A stretch of 64,000 nt of DNA from CBDCYS01 sp965226245 (GTDB taxonomy: Bacteria > Acidobacteriota > Terriglobia > Bryobacterales > UBA6623), in assembly GCA_965226245.1 (NCBI GenBank), contig CBDDCL010000015.1, positions 5,766,001 through 5,830,000 on the forward strand, given 5' to 3'. Position 1 is the stretch's first letter. Every line of letters begins with the position of its first letter. The translations under genes and the position numbers were made by a program. The notes under the pieces were generated by a model. The model saw nothing but the letters and a program-made list of their open reading frames with translations, did no database searches and was not told the DNA's origin. Positions 1 through 6,983 of the stretch are shown one piece after another.

Positions 1-1239
1 GGCGCCCAGACTGGGTTTAGCGGCATGATCACCGTCGACGGGTACTCGCAATTCTTCAAAGTCCTCATCGCCGCCACGCTCGCCCTTGCTGCGCTTCTGG
101 CCGTGAGGAGCCTCGACAGGGAAGGGATCCCGAAGGCCGAATACCATGCCTTGCTACTGCTGGCCTCGACGGGAATGATGCTCGCGGTTTCAGCCCTTGA
201 CCTGTTGACCCTCTACCTGGGCTTGGAACTCATGACGCTTTGCTCCTACATCCTGGTCGGCATCACGGTCGAGAGGCCGGCGTCAAACGAGGCTGCGATC
301 AAGTACTTCCTTCTTGCTTCCTTCGCCTCGGCTTTGCTGCTCTACGGGATCAGCCTGACCTACGGAGTCACGGGCGCAACCGGCTTCGCGGGCATTGCCT
401 CGGCTCTCGCGGGGCAGGGCTCCAGCCCGCTGCTGTTGGTGGCCGTCGGGCTGGTCACGGTAGGAATCGCCTTCAAAATCGCGGCGGCGCCGCTGCATGC
501 CTGGGCGCCGGACGCTTATCAAGGAGCCAGCGCCCCGGTTGCGGCCTTTTTAGCGGCCGGCTCGAAGGCGGCTGGTCTGGCCGCGCTGGGACGGGTCGGC
601 CTGGTCGCGTTCGGCTCGCAAGCCGAAGTCTTGTCGGTGGTTCTGATAGGGCTCGCCGCACTCTCCATTCTGGTGGGAAGCGTGGTCGCTGTGTCCCAAA
701 CCGACATGAAGCGGTTGCTGGCCTATTCCTCCATTGCGCATGCGGGCTACGCTCTCCTGGGCCTCATCGCCGGCACTCCCGAAGGGGTCGAGGCGACGAT
801 GACCTACGCCTTCTTCTATGTGTTTATGACTCTCGGGGCCTTTGGCGTGGTCATTGCTTTGGGAGAGCGAGGCGAGAAACTAGACGGCTATCAAGGTTTG
901 GCGGCGCAACGGCCCGGAACAGCCGCGCTGATGCTGCTGTTCCTCTTGTCTTTGACCGGCATCCCTCCAACGGCCGGCTTCGCGGCCAAGTTCGTCGTGA
1001 TCCTGAGCGCGGTGCGCGCGGGCCATATGGCGCTGGCGGTACTAGCGGTGGCCTGCAGCGTGGTGTCCGCGTTCATCTACATGCGCGTGGCCGTCTTCAT
1101 GTACATGAGGGAGCCGCGGGATGCGGCGCCGTCGCGCTTCCCGGTGGCCGTGTCGGCGGCACTTGCCGTGGCCGCGCTGGTCACCCTGATCGGCGGAATC
1201 TCCCCCGGTAGCTTGACGGCCTGGGCGGTGTCGCCGTGA
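1..1239 (+). CDS. nuoN: NADH-quinone oxidoreductase subunit N (5' partial)
   Basis: Membrane subunit of respiratory complex I, one of the three antiporter-like proton-pumping subunits. The frame is open to the left edge of the window, so the N-terminus is missing; the first Met at 25 is probably internal, because about 400 residues are present against roughly 480 in the family. The protein is almost wholly hydrophobic, with many membrane segments. Family motifs visible are the conserved Glu region around LYLGLELMTLCSYIL, the helix carrying FKIAAAPLHAWAPDAYQGAS, and DMKRLLAYSSIAHAGY. The gene lies upstream of nuoA rather than downstream of nuoM, and is separated from nuoA by an RNA/protein cassette and an insertion sequence. 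Identification is secure; the start is not visible. Confidence 0.95.
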   Translation, partial: GAQTGFSGMITVDGYSQFFKVLIAATLALAALLAVRSLDREGIPKAEYHALLLLASTGMMLAVSALDLLTLYLGLELMTLCSYILVGITVERPASNEAAIKYFLLASFASALLLYGISLTYGVTGATGFAGIASALAGQGSSPLLLVAVGLVTVGIAFKIAAAPLHAWAPDAYQGASAPVAAFLAAGSKAAGLAALGRVGLVAFGSQAEVLSVVLIGLAALSILVGSVVAVSQTDMKRLLAYSSIAHAGYALLGLIAGTPEGVEATMTYAFFYVFMTLGAFGVVIALGERGEKLDGYQGLAAQRPGTAALMLLFLLSLTGIPPTAGFAAKFVVILSAVRAGHMALAVLAVACSVVSAFIYMRVAVFMYMREPRDAAPSRFPVAVSAALAVAALVTLIGGISPGSLTAWAVSP

Positions 1240-1324
1240 TGTAGCATTCAATCCAAAAATGATCCCGCGGGGGTGTCGGGCAAGGGAATAGGGTATGGGA
1301 TCATTGTGTGAAATGGGCTTAGGG

Positions 1325-1438
1325 CAATACCGTTCACTTAAGACTTTTGTGGTGGGCGAACAGCCCGCCGATCCCTTGAGGATGCACACTAATGCTAAAA
1401 CAAATTATTACCAAAATGTTCTTAAGTGACGAGTATTG
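1325..1438. repeat. MITE-like element with IS4-type ends
   Basis: An inverted repeat with imperfect arms of about 28 bp lies downstream of nuoN. The left arm begins CAATACCGTTCACTTAAGAC (1325). The reverse complement of the right arm, read from 1438, begins CAATACTCGTCACTTAAGAA. The ~60 bp between the arms is non-coding. The end sequence resembles the 19-bp motif found alone at 23772 and 44201, which suggests a family of small elements with ends like those of IS4-type insertion sequences. The family assignment is an inference. Apart from this element I see nothing in 1240-1594. Confidence 0.55.
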
Positions 1439-1594
1439 GGGCTTAGGGGCAGGCAAGCCGCTTTCTACGCGCCTTCTGGCGTGCCGGTGGATTGGTCAGC
1501 GTCATCTTCGGCGATGCGCAAGCGTTGAGTTACCATGATCTTTTCAAGAACAAACACTTGAATATAAGGGCTTTATGTAGGCCCTATGTAAGCC

Positions 1595-1623
1595 TTGACG
1601 CGACGTTCTCGAAGGCCTATAAT
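1595..1623 (+). promoter_or_regulatory. Consensus sigma70-type promoter for the structured RNA
   Basis: The -35 box TTGACG (1595-1600) and a perfect -10 box TATAAT (1618-1623) are separated by exactly 17 nt. The predicted transcription start is near 1630, immediately before the first stable helix. This is among the best promoter matches in the window. Confidence 0.75.
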
Positions 1624-1629
1624 GAAGTT

Positions 1630-1861
1630 AATCCTGCTCCGGACAGACATAAGATCTGTCTGCGGCGGGAGGGACTTCGGTCGGCTACGGAGCAGCTTAC
1701 GCTGGGACCTCATGCTCGGCGTATGGATCTCCGACAGCAGCCCACCGGATGGGCATGGGGAAGTGGCCGGAAGGCCAAAATTTCGCACGCGATTGTTTTA
1801 TCGCGGTAGTTTCTAAAAAGTTATATTCAATGGGGCGCTTCAAGCGCCCCATTAAGTTTTT
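1630..1861 (+). ncRNA. Highly structured ~230-nt RNA of unknown family
   Basis: The stretch between a consensus promoter and an intrinsic terminator can form a succession of stable helices. They are 1634-1641 with 1688-1695 (8 bp, CUGCUCCG/CGGAGCAG), enclosing 1642-1647/1655-1660 (6 bp) and a cUUCGg tetraloop at 1673-1682. Then come 1698-1704/1717-1723, 1740-1744/1750-1754, GGCC-GGAA-GGCC at 1765-1776, 1788-1793/1800-1805, and the terminator hairpin. The short reading frames here are poor and overlap the helices. It does not show the conserved motifs I know for RNase P, tmRNA, SRP RNA or common riboswitches, and its ends do not pair as in 6S RNA. It may be a free small RNA or the leader of the cassette gene at 1873. 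Confidence 0.6.
1832..1861 (+). terminator. Intrinsic terminator
   Basis: GGGGCGC-TTCAA-GCGCCCC (1832-1850, extendable to 9 bp) is followed by ATTAAG and a T5 run ending at 1861. It lies between the structured RNA and the start codon at 1873, so it either ends a free small RNA or attenuates the downstream gene. Confidence 0.8.
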
Positions 1862-1872
1862 GCGGGCTTTGC

Positions 1873-2733
1873 ATGTCGGAAGAAACGGCCGATTCATGGC
1901 GCGAGATTCTGCGTGAGGCGATTCAAGAAAGTTCAACTCAGCCTGTAGTCGGAACGCGTTTCCGGGCTGCGATAGACTCCGCGGCATCCAAACGGAACTC
2001 CCAGTTTCCGCCCTCAGGTGAACCAGAGCTTGGCTTCATCGAGCTTCTACAGCGGCATCCCGATGTGGTCTCAATTCTGAGGCGTCCGGGACAAGACTTT
2101 CTGGTCGTAGCCGCTGGCAAATCAGACCTGCTAGCTAAAAGTATTGAGGGGCGTCTCTACGGCATACGTCCCGACCTTTTCCAGGCGTTTACGAGCGTCG
2201 GCTATAATAGCCCGGATCGCCCGTACTACGACAAGAATACGGGCCAAGTGGCCTGGCGGAAACCCGGTGAAGGACAGGCGTTGCCTGAATCATGGATTCC
2301 GATCGAGCTGACAACTGAGGCGGCCGAAATTCAGCTGAGGCGCGATTTCGCGGAAGGTGTTGAGCAGGCCGCCACTCGCCTACAGTTGCTGGAAGCCGTG
2401 AAGAACTCTCTGCCGTTATCGGCTTTTGGCAAAGCCGTGAAAAAAGCAGGATCGCAGCGTGAGTGGCACAGCTTTAGGACGGAACGAGTGCTGGAAAAAA
2501 TCCAGCGCTGGGCGACGGACAAGCAAATCGAATGGAACGACGCGTGGCTTACCGAAAGGCCCAGCGATTACGCCTGGAAAAAGCAAGCCTCCCTTTCGAG
2601 CGGGACGCCTGCACACGCTGAAGCCGATCCCTTGCAGGTTCTGTTTTCGGGGTTGGATGCAGCTGACATCCAGCGCATCTCCATACCACTCGACCTTGTT
2701 CTAAAGGCTATTTCCTCGTCCAAGAAGCGCTGA
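1873..2733 (+). CDS. LOTUS/OST-HTH-like domain protein, first gene of an accessory cassette
   Basis: 286 residues. Residues ~10-80 resemble the LOTUS (OST-HTH) winged-helix domain: WREILREAIQ, then a helix through RFRAAI, then the typical GFIELLQRHPDVVSIL and a hydrophobic wing FLVVAAG. LOTUS domains are known RNA-binding modules, and some bind G-rich RNA. The rest (about 95-286) is a mixed, Trp- and charge-rich region I do not recognise, with LYGIRPDLFQAF and the REWHSF/WATDKQIEWNDAW segments; no nuclease motif is evident. The ATG at 1873 is only 12 nt after a terminator T-run and has no clear ribosome binding site. The next gene follows 18 nt downstream, so the two are probably co-transcribed. 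A defence or RNA-regulatory role is an inference from context. Confidence 0.6.
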   Translation: MSEETADSWREILREAIQESSTQPVVGTRFRAAIDSAASKRNSQFPPSGEPELGFIELLQRHPDVVSILRRPGQDFLVVAAGKSDLLAKSIEGRLYGIRPDLFQAFTSVGYNSPDRPYYDKNTGQVAWRKPGEGQALPESWIPIELTTEAAEIQLRRDFAEGVEQAATRLQLLEAVKNSLPLSAFGKAVKKAGSQREWHSFRTERVLEKIQRWATDKQIEWNDAWLTERPSDYAWKKQASLSSGTPAHAEADPLQVLFSGLDAADIQRISIPLDLVLKAISSSKKR

Positions 2734-2751
2734 CCCCTGTCGTGTCGACCG

Positions 2752-3537
2752 ATGCCTACTGCGATTATTGCGGGGTCGCCTCCCGACAGCGATCGACGCA
2801 TTCAATCCGCTCTCAAGCAACGAGATCCGTTTCCAGGCACCTGGCAAGTGATCTGGATGCGATCGAAGAGTCAAGTGCCTGGCCTCGCGCCGAGTCAATT
2901 CGAGGAGGCACGAGAAACTGCTTCGAGTAACGGCGGCGCGCACCTTCTCATCTTTCGTGGTCGCGCGAAGTATGAGGAGGGTCTCATCATTGACGAAGTA
3001 GTTCCCCACTTCCGCGTGCGATGGATTGAGCGCACGCTTCTCAAGCTAATACCGCATTCGATGGATCAGTTTTTCGAAGCGATCAATGAGTTTCTTGGTG
3101 AGGAACTTGAATGGATCAATACAGTCAAGCCTCACGACGAGTCCTGTTGCTTGCTACTTCCAGAGTGTGCGTTTTCGGCTGCAGCCGACGTGCGGCATCT
3201 TTGGACCCACGCGGCCGAGGCCGGAATTGAACGCATCAGGCTCGCCGCGCGTGCGAGCAAGCAATTCAAGTTGAGACACTGGTCGCCCCATAAGAGCGGC
3301 TCCCGCGGGTGGATTGATAGTGAAAACAGGGTCTTCGACCATCGAGGGGCTCGTCATGGGGTGGCGCCATTCCCGCGCGCGTGGAAGCTTTCGTATCAGG
3401 TGGCGCCGGGGTTCCATTTCGATGTCACATCAAGAGTTTCTCGGGCATTTCAGGTTCACGCGTCTGACGGACGTCGACACGCTGTGTCGCAGTCGGGACA
3501 CATCAACATCGATCCGCACGGCTACGTTCGGATTTAG
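2752..3537 (+). CDS. Unknown protein, second gene of the LOTUS cassette
   Basis: 261 residues, no signal peptide or membrane segment, no family I can name. The N-terminal ~190 residues are mixed alpha/beta in composition. The C-terminal ~60 residues are striking: aromatic and His-rich with GFHFDV, FQVHASDG and a terminal GHINIDPHGYVRI, which look like conserved motifs with several His and Asp residues that could form a catalytic or metal site. It starts 18 nt after the LOTUS-like gene and is likely its functional partner. Downstream, 3538-3607 is short non-coding sequence before the ISKra4 target site. An effector role is possible but unproven. Confidence 0.65.
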   Translation: MPTAIIAGSPPDSDRRIQSALKQRDPFPGTWQVIWMRSKSQVPGLAPSQFEEARETASSNGGAHLLIFRGRAKYEEGLIIDEVVPHFRVRWIERTLLKLIPHSMDQFFEAINEFLGEELEWINTVKPHDESCCLLLPECAFSAAADVRHLWTHAAEAGIERIRLAARASKQFKLRHWSPHKSGSRGWIDSENRVFDHRGARHGVAPFPRAWKLSYQVAPGFHFDVTSRVSRAFQVHASDGRRHAVSQSGHINIDPHGYVRI

Positions 3538-3640
3538 GTGGTCGTTGGAATCTCAAAGCCAAGCCCAGGGTTGAACCGCGACGGCTCATCTCTACGCTAA
3601 GACCCCACCAGCGGGCGGGTGTGCGACATGAAAGTGGAGC

Positions 3641-4945
3641 TCAAGCCGCTCGGGCCTCCCAATAGTCCTCGAAGCGGCCGTTGTGGTGGCAGCAACGAAG
3701 GGCCAGAATCGCGTTGGCTCCGCGGACGGTCCAGAACATGCCCGACCGTTTCAGGCGAGAGCCGATGACACTCTTGCAGCCGGCCTCGATCACTCCCGAG
3801 CCGACAAACAGATGCTGGCGCCGAAACTCTGGGTAGCGCATCCGCTTGGCATTCTTTTCAAAGTATTTGGCTTCGTCGCGGAACTCTTCCGCGAGTTGGG
3901 GACTCGAGCATTCGACCGACCGCAGCGAGCACACTAACTCTTCCATCCGCCCCTGGTCGAGGTGGTCCTGATGGATCGTGATCCAACACCGTTGCTGGGC
4001 CTTGTCGTGGGGATGAAGCTGGCGTGCCAGGTCCCACAAGTGCTGGCGGGCGTGATAGAGGTCGACGATCTGAATGGCGCCGGGAAACTGCTGCTGGGCA
4101 ATGTTCCAGATCCATTCGGCGCCATCTCCCAGCACGACCTTCTTGCGTGCCCGGCTCCAGCCCCGCTTCCAAGCCTCCACATACATGCGTTTGCCAAACT
4201 CGTCGGCGGTCTCAATGGCGCCGCTGTAGCTGGTCGAGTCCGGATCGCGGATGGGGTAGCCCTCTTCGTCCCACTTCGTTTGAGTGAACACGCAGCCCAA
4301 CTTAGCTTCGCGGGTGTGGGCCGCCTCTCCCTTCCTTTTGCCCGCTCGGCCCACCGTCTCTTTGCGCACCACCGGAATTCCGGTCCCATCCATTTCGATG
4401 TACAGGATCGGAACGGGTTCCCCCACCACCAGCGGCAGCTCCAACTGCATCGCCCGCTGGATCTCGCTCTGCTCCCGCGCCGCGATATCCTCTCCAATCC
4501 CCTCCGCCGTCCGCTCCACCGCCTTGGCGGTCACTTCCAGACCCGCCAGCAGTTCCAGCTGCCGGCGCCCGTGATCGAAGGGAGCCTCCTGGCCCACCAT
4601 CGCCTGCATACGGCGTACCCCAGGAGAGCATTCCGTTTGGGCGATGTCGAGTTCAGCGTCGGCCGGAAATTGGCCGCTGTGACAGTGCCCGCACAGGTAG
4701 TAGGGGCGCGATATATGCACCCTGCCCAGGGCGGTGAGAACCGACTTGGAGCGCAGTTCCCGGTAGTGAGCTTGGTGGCCGCAACAACAGGGAAGGCTCC
4801 GCTGGCCGGCCGCTGGGGCTGCCCATTGCAGTAGTTCGGAGAGGGCGGCGGCGCCAGCTTGGTGCATCGCCGAGCGCACCGCCATCTCGACGGCTTCCAG
4901 ATCCCAGTGGCCTGTCTTGCGCCGCCCGCTGAACAGCACGCGCAA
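3641..4945 (-). CDS. ISKra4-family transposase
   Basis: The product matches ISKra4-type DDE transposases: DGTGIPVVRKETVG, VVLGDGAEWIW, QIVDLYHARQHLWD and the C-terminal GSGVIEAGCKSVIGSRLKRS then GANAILALRC. The first usable start in this frame is the TTG at 4945. Sense coding clearly continues upstream of it (TAAAIQQEVARELDQL), back to an A8 run at 4993-5000 inside the preceding gene. Translation therefore most likely enters by -1 slippage from the upstream frame, giving an ORFA-ORFB fusion. A TGA lies in this frame just before the slip site, so it has no conventional start of its own upstream. Confidence 0.9.
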   Translation of the reverse strand: MRVLFSGRRKTGHWDLEAVEMAVRSAMHQAGAAALSELLQWAAPAAGQRSLPCCCGHQAHYRELRSKSVLTALGRVHISRPYYLCGHCHSGQFPADAELDIAQTECSPGVRRMQAMVGQEAPFDHGRRQLELLAGLEVTAKAVERTAEGIGEDIAAREQSEIQRAMQLELPLVVGEPVPILYIEMDGTGIPVVRKETVGRAGKRKGEAAHTREAKLGCVFTQTKWDEEGYPIRDPDSTSYSGAIETADEFGKRMYVEAWKRGWSRARKKVVLGDGAEWIWNIAQQQFPGAIQIVDLYHARQHLWDLARQLHPHDKAQQRCWITIHQDHLDQGRMEELVCSLRSVECSSPQLAEEFRDEAKYFEKNAKRMRYPEFRRQHLFVGSGVIEAGCKSVIGSRLKRSGMFWTVRGANAILALRCCHHNGRFEDYWEARAA

Positions 4946-4953
4946 TAGCTGGT

Positions 4954-5355
4954 CTAGTTCGCGCGCGACCTCTTGCTGGATGGCGGCGGCCGTTTTTTTT
5001 CCTGGGGGGTCTGCGCCTCAAGCTGCAGCGGCCGCTGTTTGCAGATGCGGGTATTGAGCTCCACGAACTCGCGGCTCAGTTGCTGGAACTTGCGGAACTC
5101 GGCCACTTCACGCTCGGCTTTGCCCAGCGCGGCCGGAGTCGGCAGCGACTCGGTGACGGTCTTACGATCGGCCTTATAGGTGAGGCGGGTATGGGGACCG
5201 TGCCCCGGTTGACCGGGGCGATGGCAGCGGCAGCTTGGTTTGCCGCAACGCCCCGAGGTGCTGGTGATCGAACCGGGGCGCAGATCGCCCAGCTCGCCGA
5301 TCTGGCGGACGATGTCGGTACGCTGTTGCTGCAGTTGCTCGAGGGAATCAGGCAT
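4954..5355 (-). CDS. DUF6788-like N-terminal frame of the ISKra4 element
   Basis: 133 residues. The core LRPGSITSTSGRCGKPSCRC...GHGPHTRLTY matches the DUF6788-type protein encoded ahead of many ISKra4 transposases. Cys residues in CGKPSCRC suggest a zinc-binding knuckle. Near its end it runs through GAAAAAAAACGG (minus strand; the eight As are 5000-4993), a slippery run where a -1 shift joins it to the transposase frame. Without the shift it stops after a short Arg/Ser-rich tail. Confidence 0.8.
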   Translation of the reverse strand: MPDSLEQLQQQRTDIVRQIGELGDLRPGSITSTSGRCGKPSCRCHRPGQPGHGPHTRLTYKADRKTVTESLPTPAALGKAEREVAEFRKFQQLSREFVELNTRICKQRPLQLEAQTPQEKKRPPPSSKRSRAN

Positions 5356-5522
5356 GGAAGTGACCTCCTGTTCCTAGCGTAACACATACGCAAGGATATT
5401 GGCCACAATAAAGAGCCTGCTGAAATACTCACTTCTATGTCGCGCACCCCCAGCGGGCTCGCTGTAACGAAATGATGTACAGTAACGCTATACGTTGGAG
5501 TTTCTAGCGAGGTTGTCGACTG

Positions 5523-5876
5523 GTGAACGAATACATCGGGATCGTCGTCACTTTTGTCCTGGCCGGCGGGATCGCGGCCGCGATGGTGGTGCTGGGTTCC
5601 ACGCTGGGGGAAAAGAAGCCCACGCCCGAGAAGCTGGCGCCGTTCGAGTGTGGAAAGGATCCCTTCTCCCTGCCCATGGGAAAGCTGGCGGTCAAATTCT
5701 ATCTGACCGCGATCCTGTTCATTCTCTTCGACGTCGAGCTCGTCTTCCTCTACCCCTGGGCCGTGGTCTACCGCACCCTAGGTACCTTGGGCCTGACCGA
5801 GATGGGCGTCTTTTTGGGGATCTTGTTGGTGGGCTATGTTTACGCTTGGGACAACGGCGCCCTCGAGTGGAAGTGA
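5523..5876 (+). CDS. nuoA: NADH-quinone oxidoreductase subunit A
   Basis: 117 residues with three membrane helices, the usual NuoA size. The family motifs are KLAPFECGKDPF and FYLTAILFILFDVELVFLYPWA. It begins at a GTG (5523) shortly after the ISKra4 target site, so the native promoter may be partly displaced by the insertion 64 bp upstream. It is the first gene of the nuoA-I block; nuoB follows after 16 bp. Confidence 0.97.
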   Translation: MNEYIGIVVTFVLAGGIAAAMVVLGSTLGEKKPTPEKLAPFECGKDPFSLPMGKLAVKFYLTAILFILFDVELVFLYPWAVVYRTLGTLGLTEMGVFLGILLVGYVYAWDNGALEWK

Positions 5877-5892
5877 TCTGCCGGGAACTGAC

Positions 5893-6390
5893 ATGCCGAG
5901 TGAATCATCGTTTTTGACCAGCCGCCTCGATGAGGCTATTGGCTGGGCCCGCAAGTACTCGATCTTTCAGTACCCGTTCGTGACCGCGTGCTGCGGGATG
6001 GAGTACATGGCAACGGCCTGCTCGCACTACGACGTAGACCGCTTCGGAGCGGGCCTTCCCAGGTTTTCGCCGCGTCAGGCCGACGTACTTTTCGTCGTCG
6101 GCACGATCAGTCACAAGATGGCGCCGATCTTGAAGCGCATCCATGACCAGATGGCCGAGCCTAAGTGGGTGGTCGCCTTCGGGGTCTGCACCTGCACGGG
6201 CGGTTTCTATGACAACTACGCGACCGTGATGGGTATCGACACGATCATTCCTGTGGATGTTTACATACCGGGATGCCCGCCGCGGCCGGAGATGGTGCTT
6301 GACGGTCTGATGAAGCTGCAGGACAAGATCCAGGGCCAGCAGACAAGCGGCAGCCGGCCCGTGTCCGAACCTCGCCCGGACATCGTCTGA
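5893..6390 (+). CDS. nuoB: NADH-quinone oxidoreductase subunit B
   Basis: 165 residues from the ATG at 5893; the frame is open further upstream but the extra residues are not NuoB-like. It holds cluster N2, the terminal iron-sulfur centre that reduces quinone. Ligand motifs are TACCGMEYMA, GVCTCTGG and PGCPPRPE. The Arg/Asp-rich segment SHYDVDRFGAGLPRFSPRQADVL is typical. It sits between nuoA and nuoC with near-zero spacing. Confidence 0.97.
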   Translation: MPSESSFLTSRLDEAIGWARKYSIFQYPFVTACCGMEYMATACSHYDVDRFGAGLPRFSPRQADVLFVVGTISHKMAPILKRIHDQMAEPKWVVAFGVCTCTGGFYDNYATVMGIDTIIPVDVYIPGCPPRPEMVLDGLMKLQDKIQGQQTSGSRPVSEPRPDIV

Positions 6391-6393
6391 CGT

Positions 6394-6975
6394 ATGGATG
6401 CCTCCGCATTGATCGAGTCTGTCAGGGACCGGTTCCCCAACGCAGTGTTGGCTTCCCACACCTACCGGGGCGACGCCACCGTCGTTCTCGGTCGGCAGTC
6501 CCTGCTCGAGGTGACACGGTTTCTCAAGGAGGACCCGGACTTCGAAATGAATTTCCTGATGGACTTGAGCGCGGTGGACTACTCCGATTTTGGGAAGCGG
6601 CCCGCTCCGGCTTTCTTCGCTTCCTCCGGAGTGGCGGTGAGCCCGTCTTCTCAGATTCCGGATGAGGACCCCTGGCCCGGACCTCCGGCAGAGTCGCGCT
6701 TCGCGGTCGTTTACCACTTCTACTCCATGGCCCACAAGCATCGGCTAAGGCTGGTGATTCCCGTGGAAGAGGCTGATGCCGAGGTGGATTCCCTGACTTC
6801 GTTGTGGCCCGGAGCCGATTGGCTCGAGCGCGAGGTCTGGGACATGTTCGGGATCAACTTTAGAGGGCATCCGAACTTGAAGCGCATTCTCATGTACGAA
6901 GAGTTTGAAGGCCACCCGCTGCGCAAGGACTATCCCGTCAAGAAACGCCAGCCCCTGATTGGGCCCCTCAACTAG
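6394..6975 (+). CDS. nuoC: NADH-quinone oxidoreductase subunit C
   Basis: 193 residues; the 30-kDa-type subunit of the peripheral arm. Diagnostic motifs are FYHFYS-type sheet residues (VVYHFYSMAHKHRLRL), DWLEREVWDMFGINFRGHPNLKRILM and FEGHPLRKDYPV. Residues ~70-95 (GKRPAPAFFASSGVAVSPSS) are an insertion relative to typical NuoC. It is a separate gene, not fused to nuoD, starting 3 bp after the nuoB stop. Confidence 0.96.
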   Translation: MDASALIESVRDRFPNAVLASHTYRGDATVVLGRQSLLEVTRFLKEDPDFEMNFLMDLSAVDYSDFGKRPAPAFFASSGVAVSPSSQIPDEDPWPGPPAESRFAVVYHFYSMAHKHRLRLVIPVEEADAEVDSLTSLWPGADWLEREVWDMFGINFRGHPNLKRILMYEEFEGHPLRKDYPVKKRQPLIGPLN

Positions 6976-6983
6976 CAGCGCCT

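Larger units (their letters stand above)
3617..5449 (-). mobile_element. ISKra4-family insertion sequence, complete
   Basis: 1833 bp. Terminal inverted repeats are visible: the left end reads GGGTGTGCGACATGAAAGTG (3617-3636) and the reverse complement of the right end reads GGGTGCGCGACATAGAAGTG (5430-5449). A perfect 9-bp direct repeat CCAGCGGGC immediately flanks both ends (3608-3616 and 5450-5458), a clean target-site duplication. It carries a DUF6788-like helper frame and the transposase frame, joined by a probable -1 frameshift. It separates the LOTUS cassette from nuoA. The exact duplication and intact frames point to a recent insertion. Confidence 0.9.

Noticed and set aside
1492..1816. 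Two short overlapping reading frames across the structured RNA
   Set aside because: They lack family features and ribosome binding sites and are crossed by stable helices, a consensus promoter and a terminator. A non-coding RNA explains the region better.
1630..1861. 6S RNA, SRP RNA, tmRNA or RNase P
   Set aside because: The ends do not pair as in 6S, no SRP loop or tmRNA tag motif is seen, and the length is too short for RNase P. A distant 6S relative cannot be excluded without a covariance search.
5905..6741. A 278-residue minus-strand frame opposite nuoB and nuoC
   Set aside because: Antisense to well-identified genes and without any family features.
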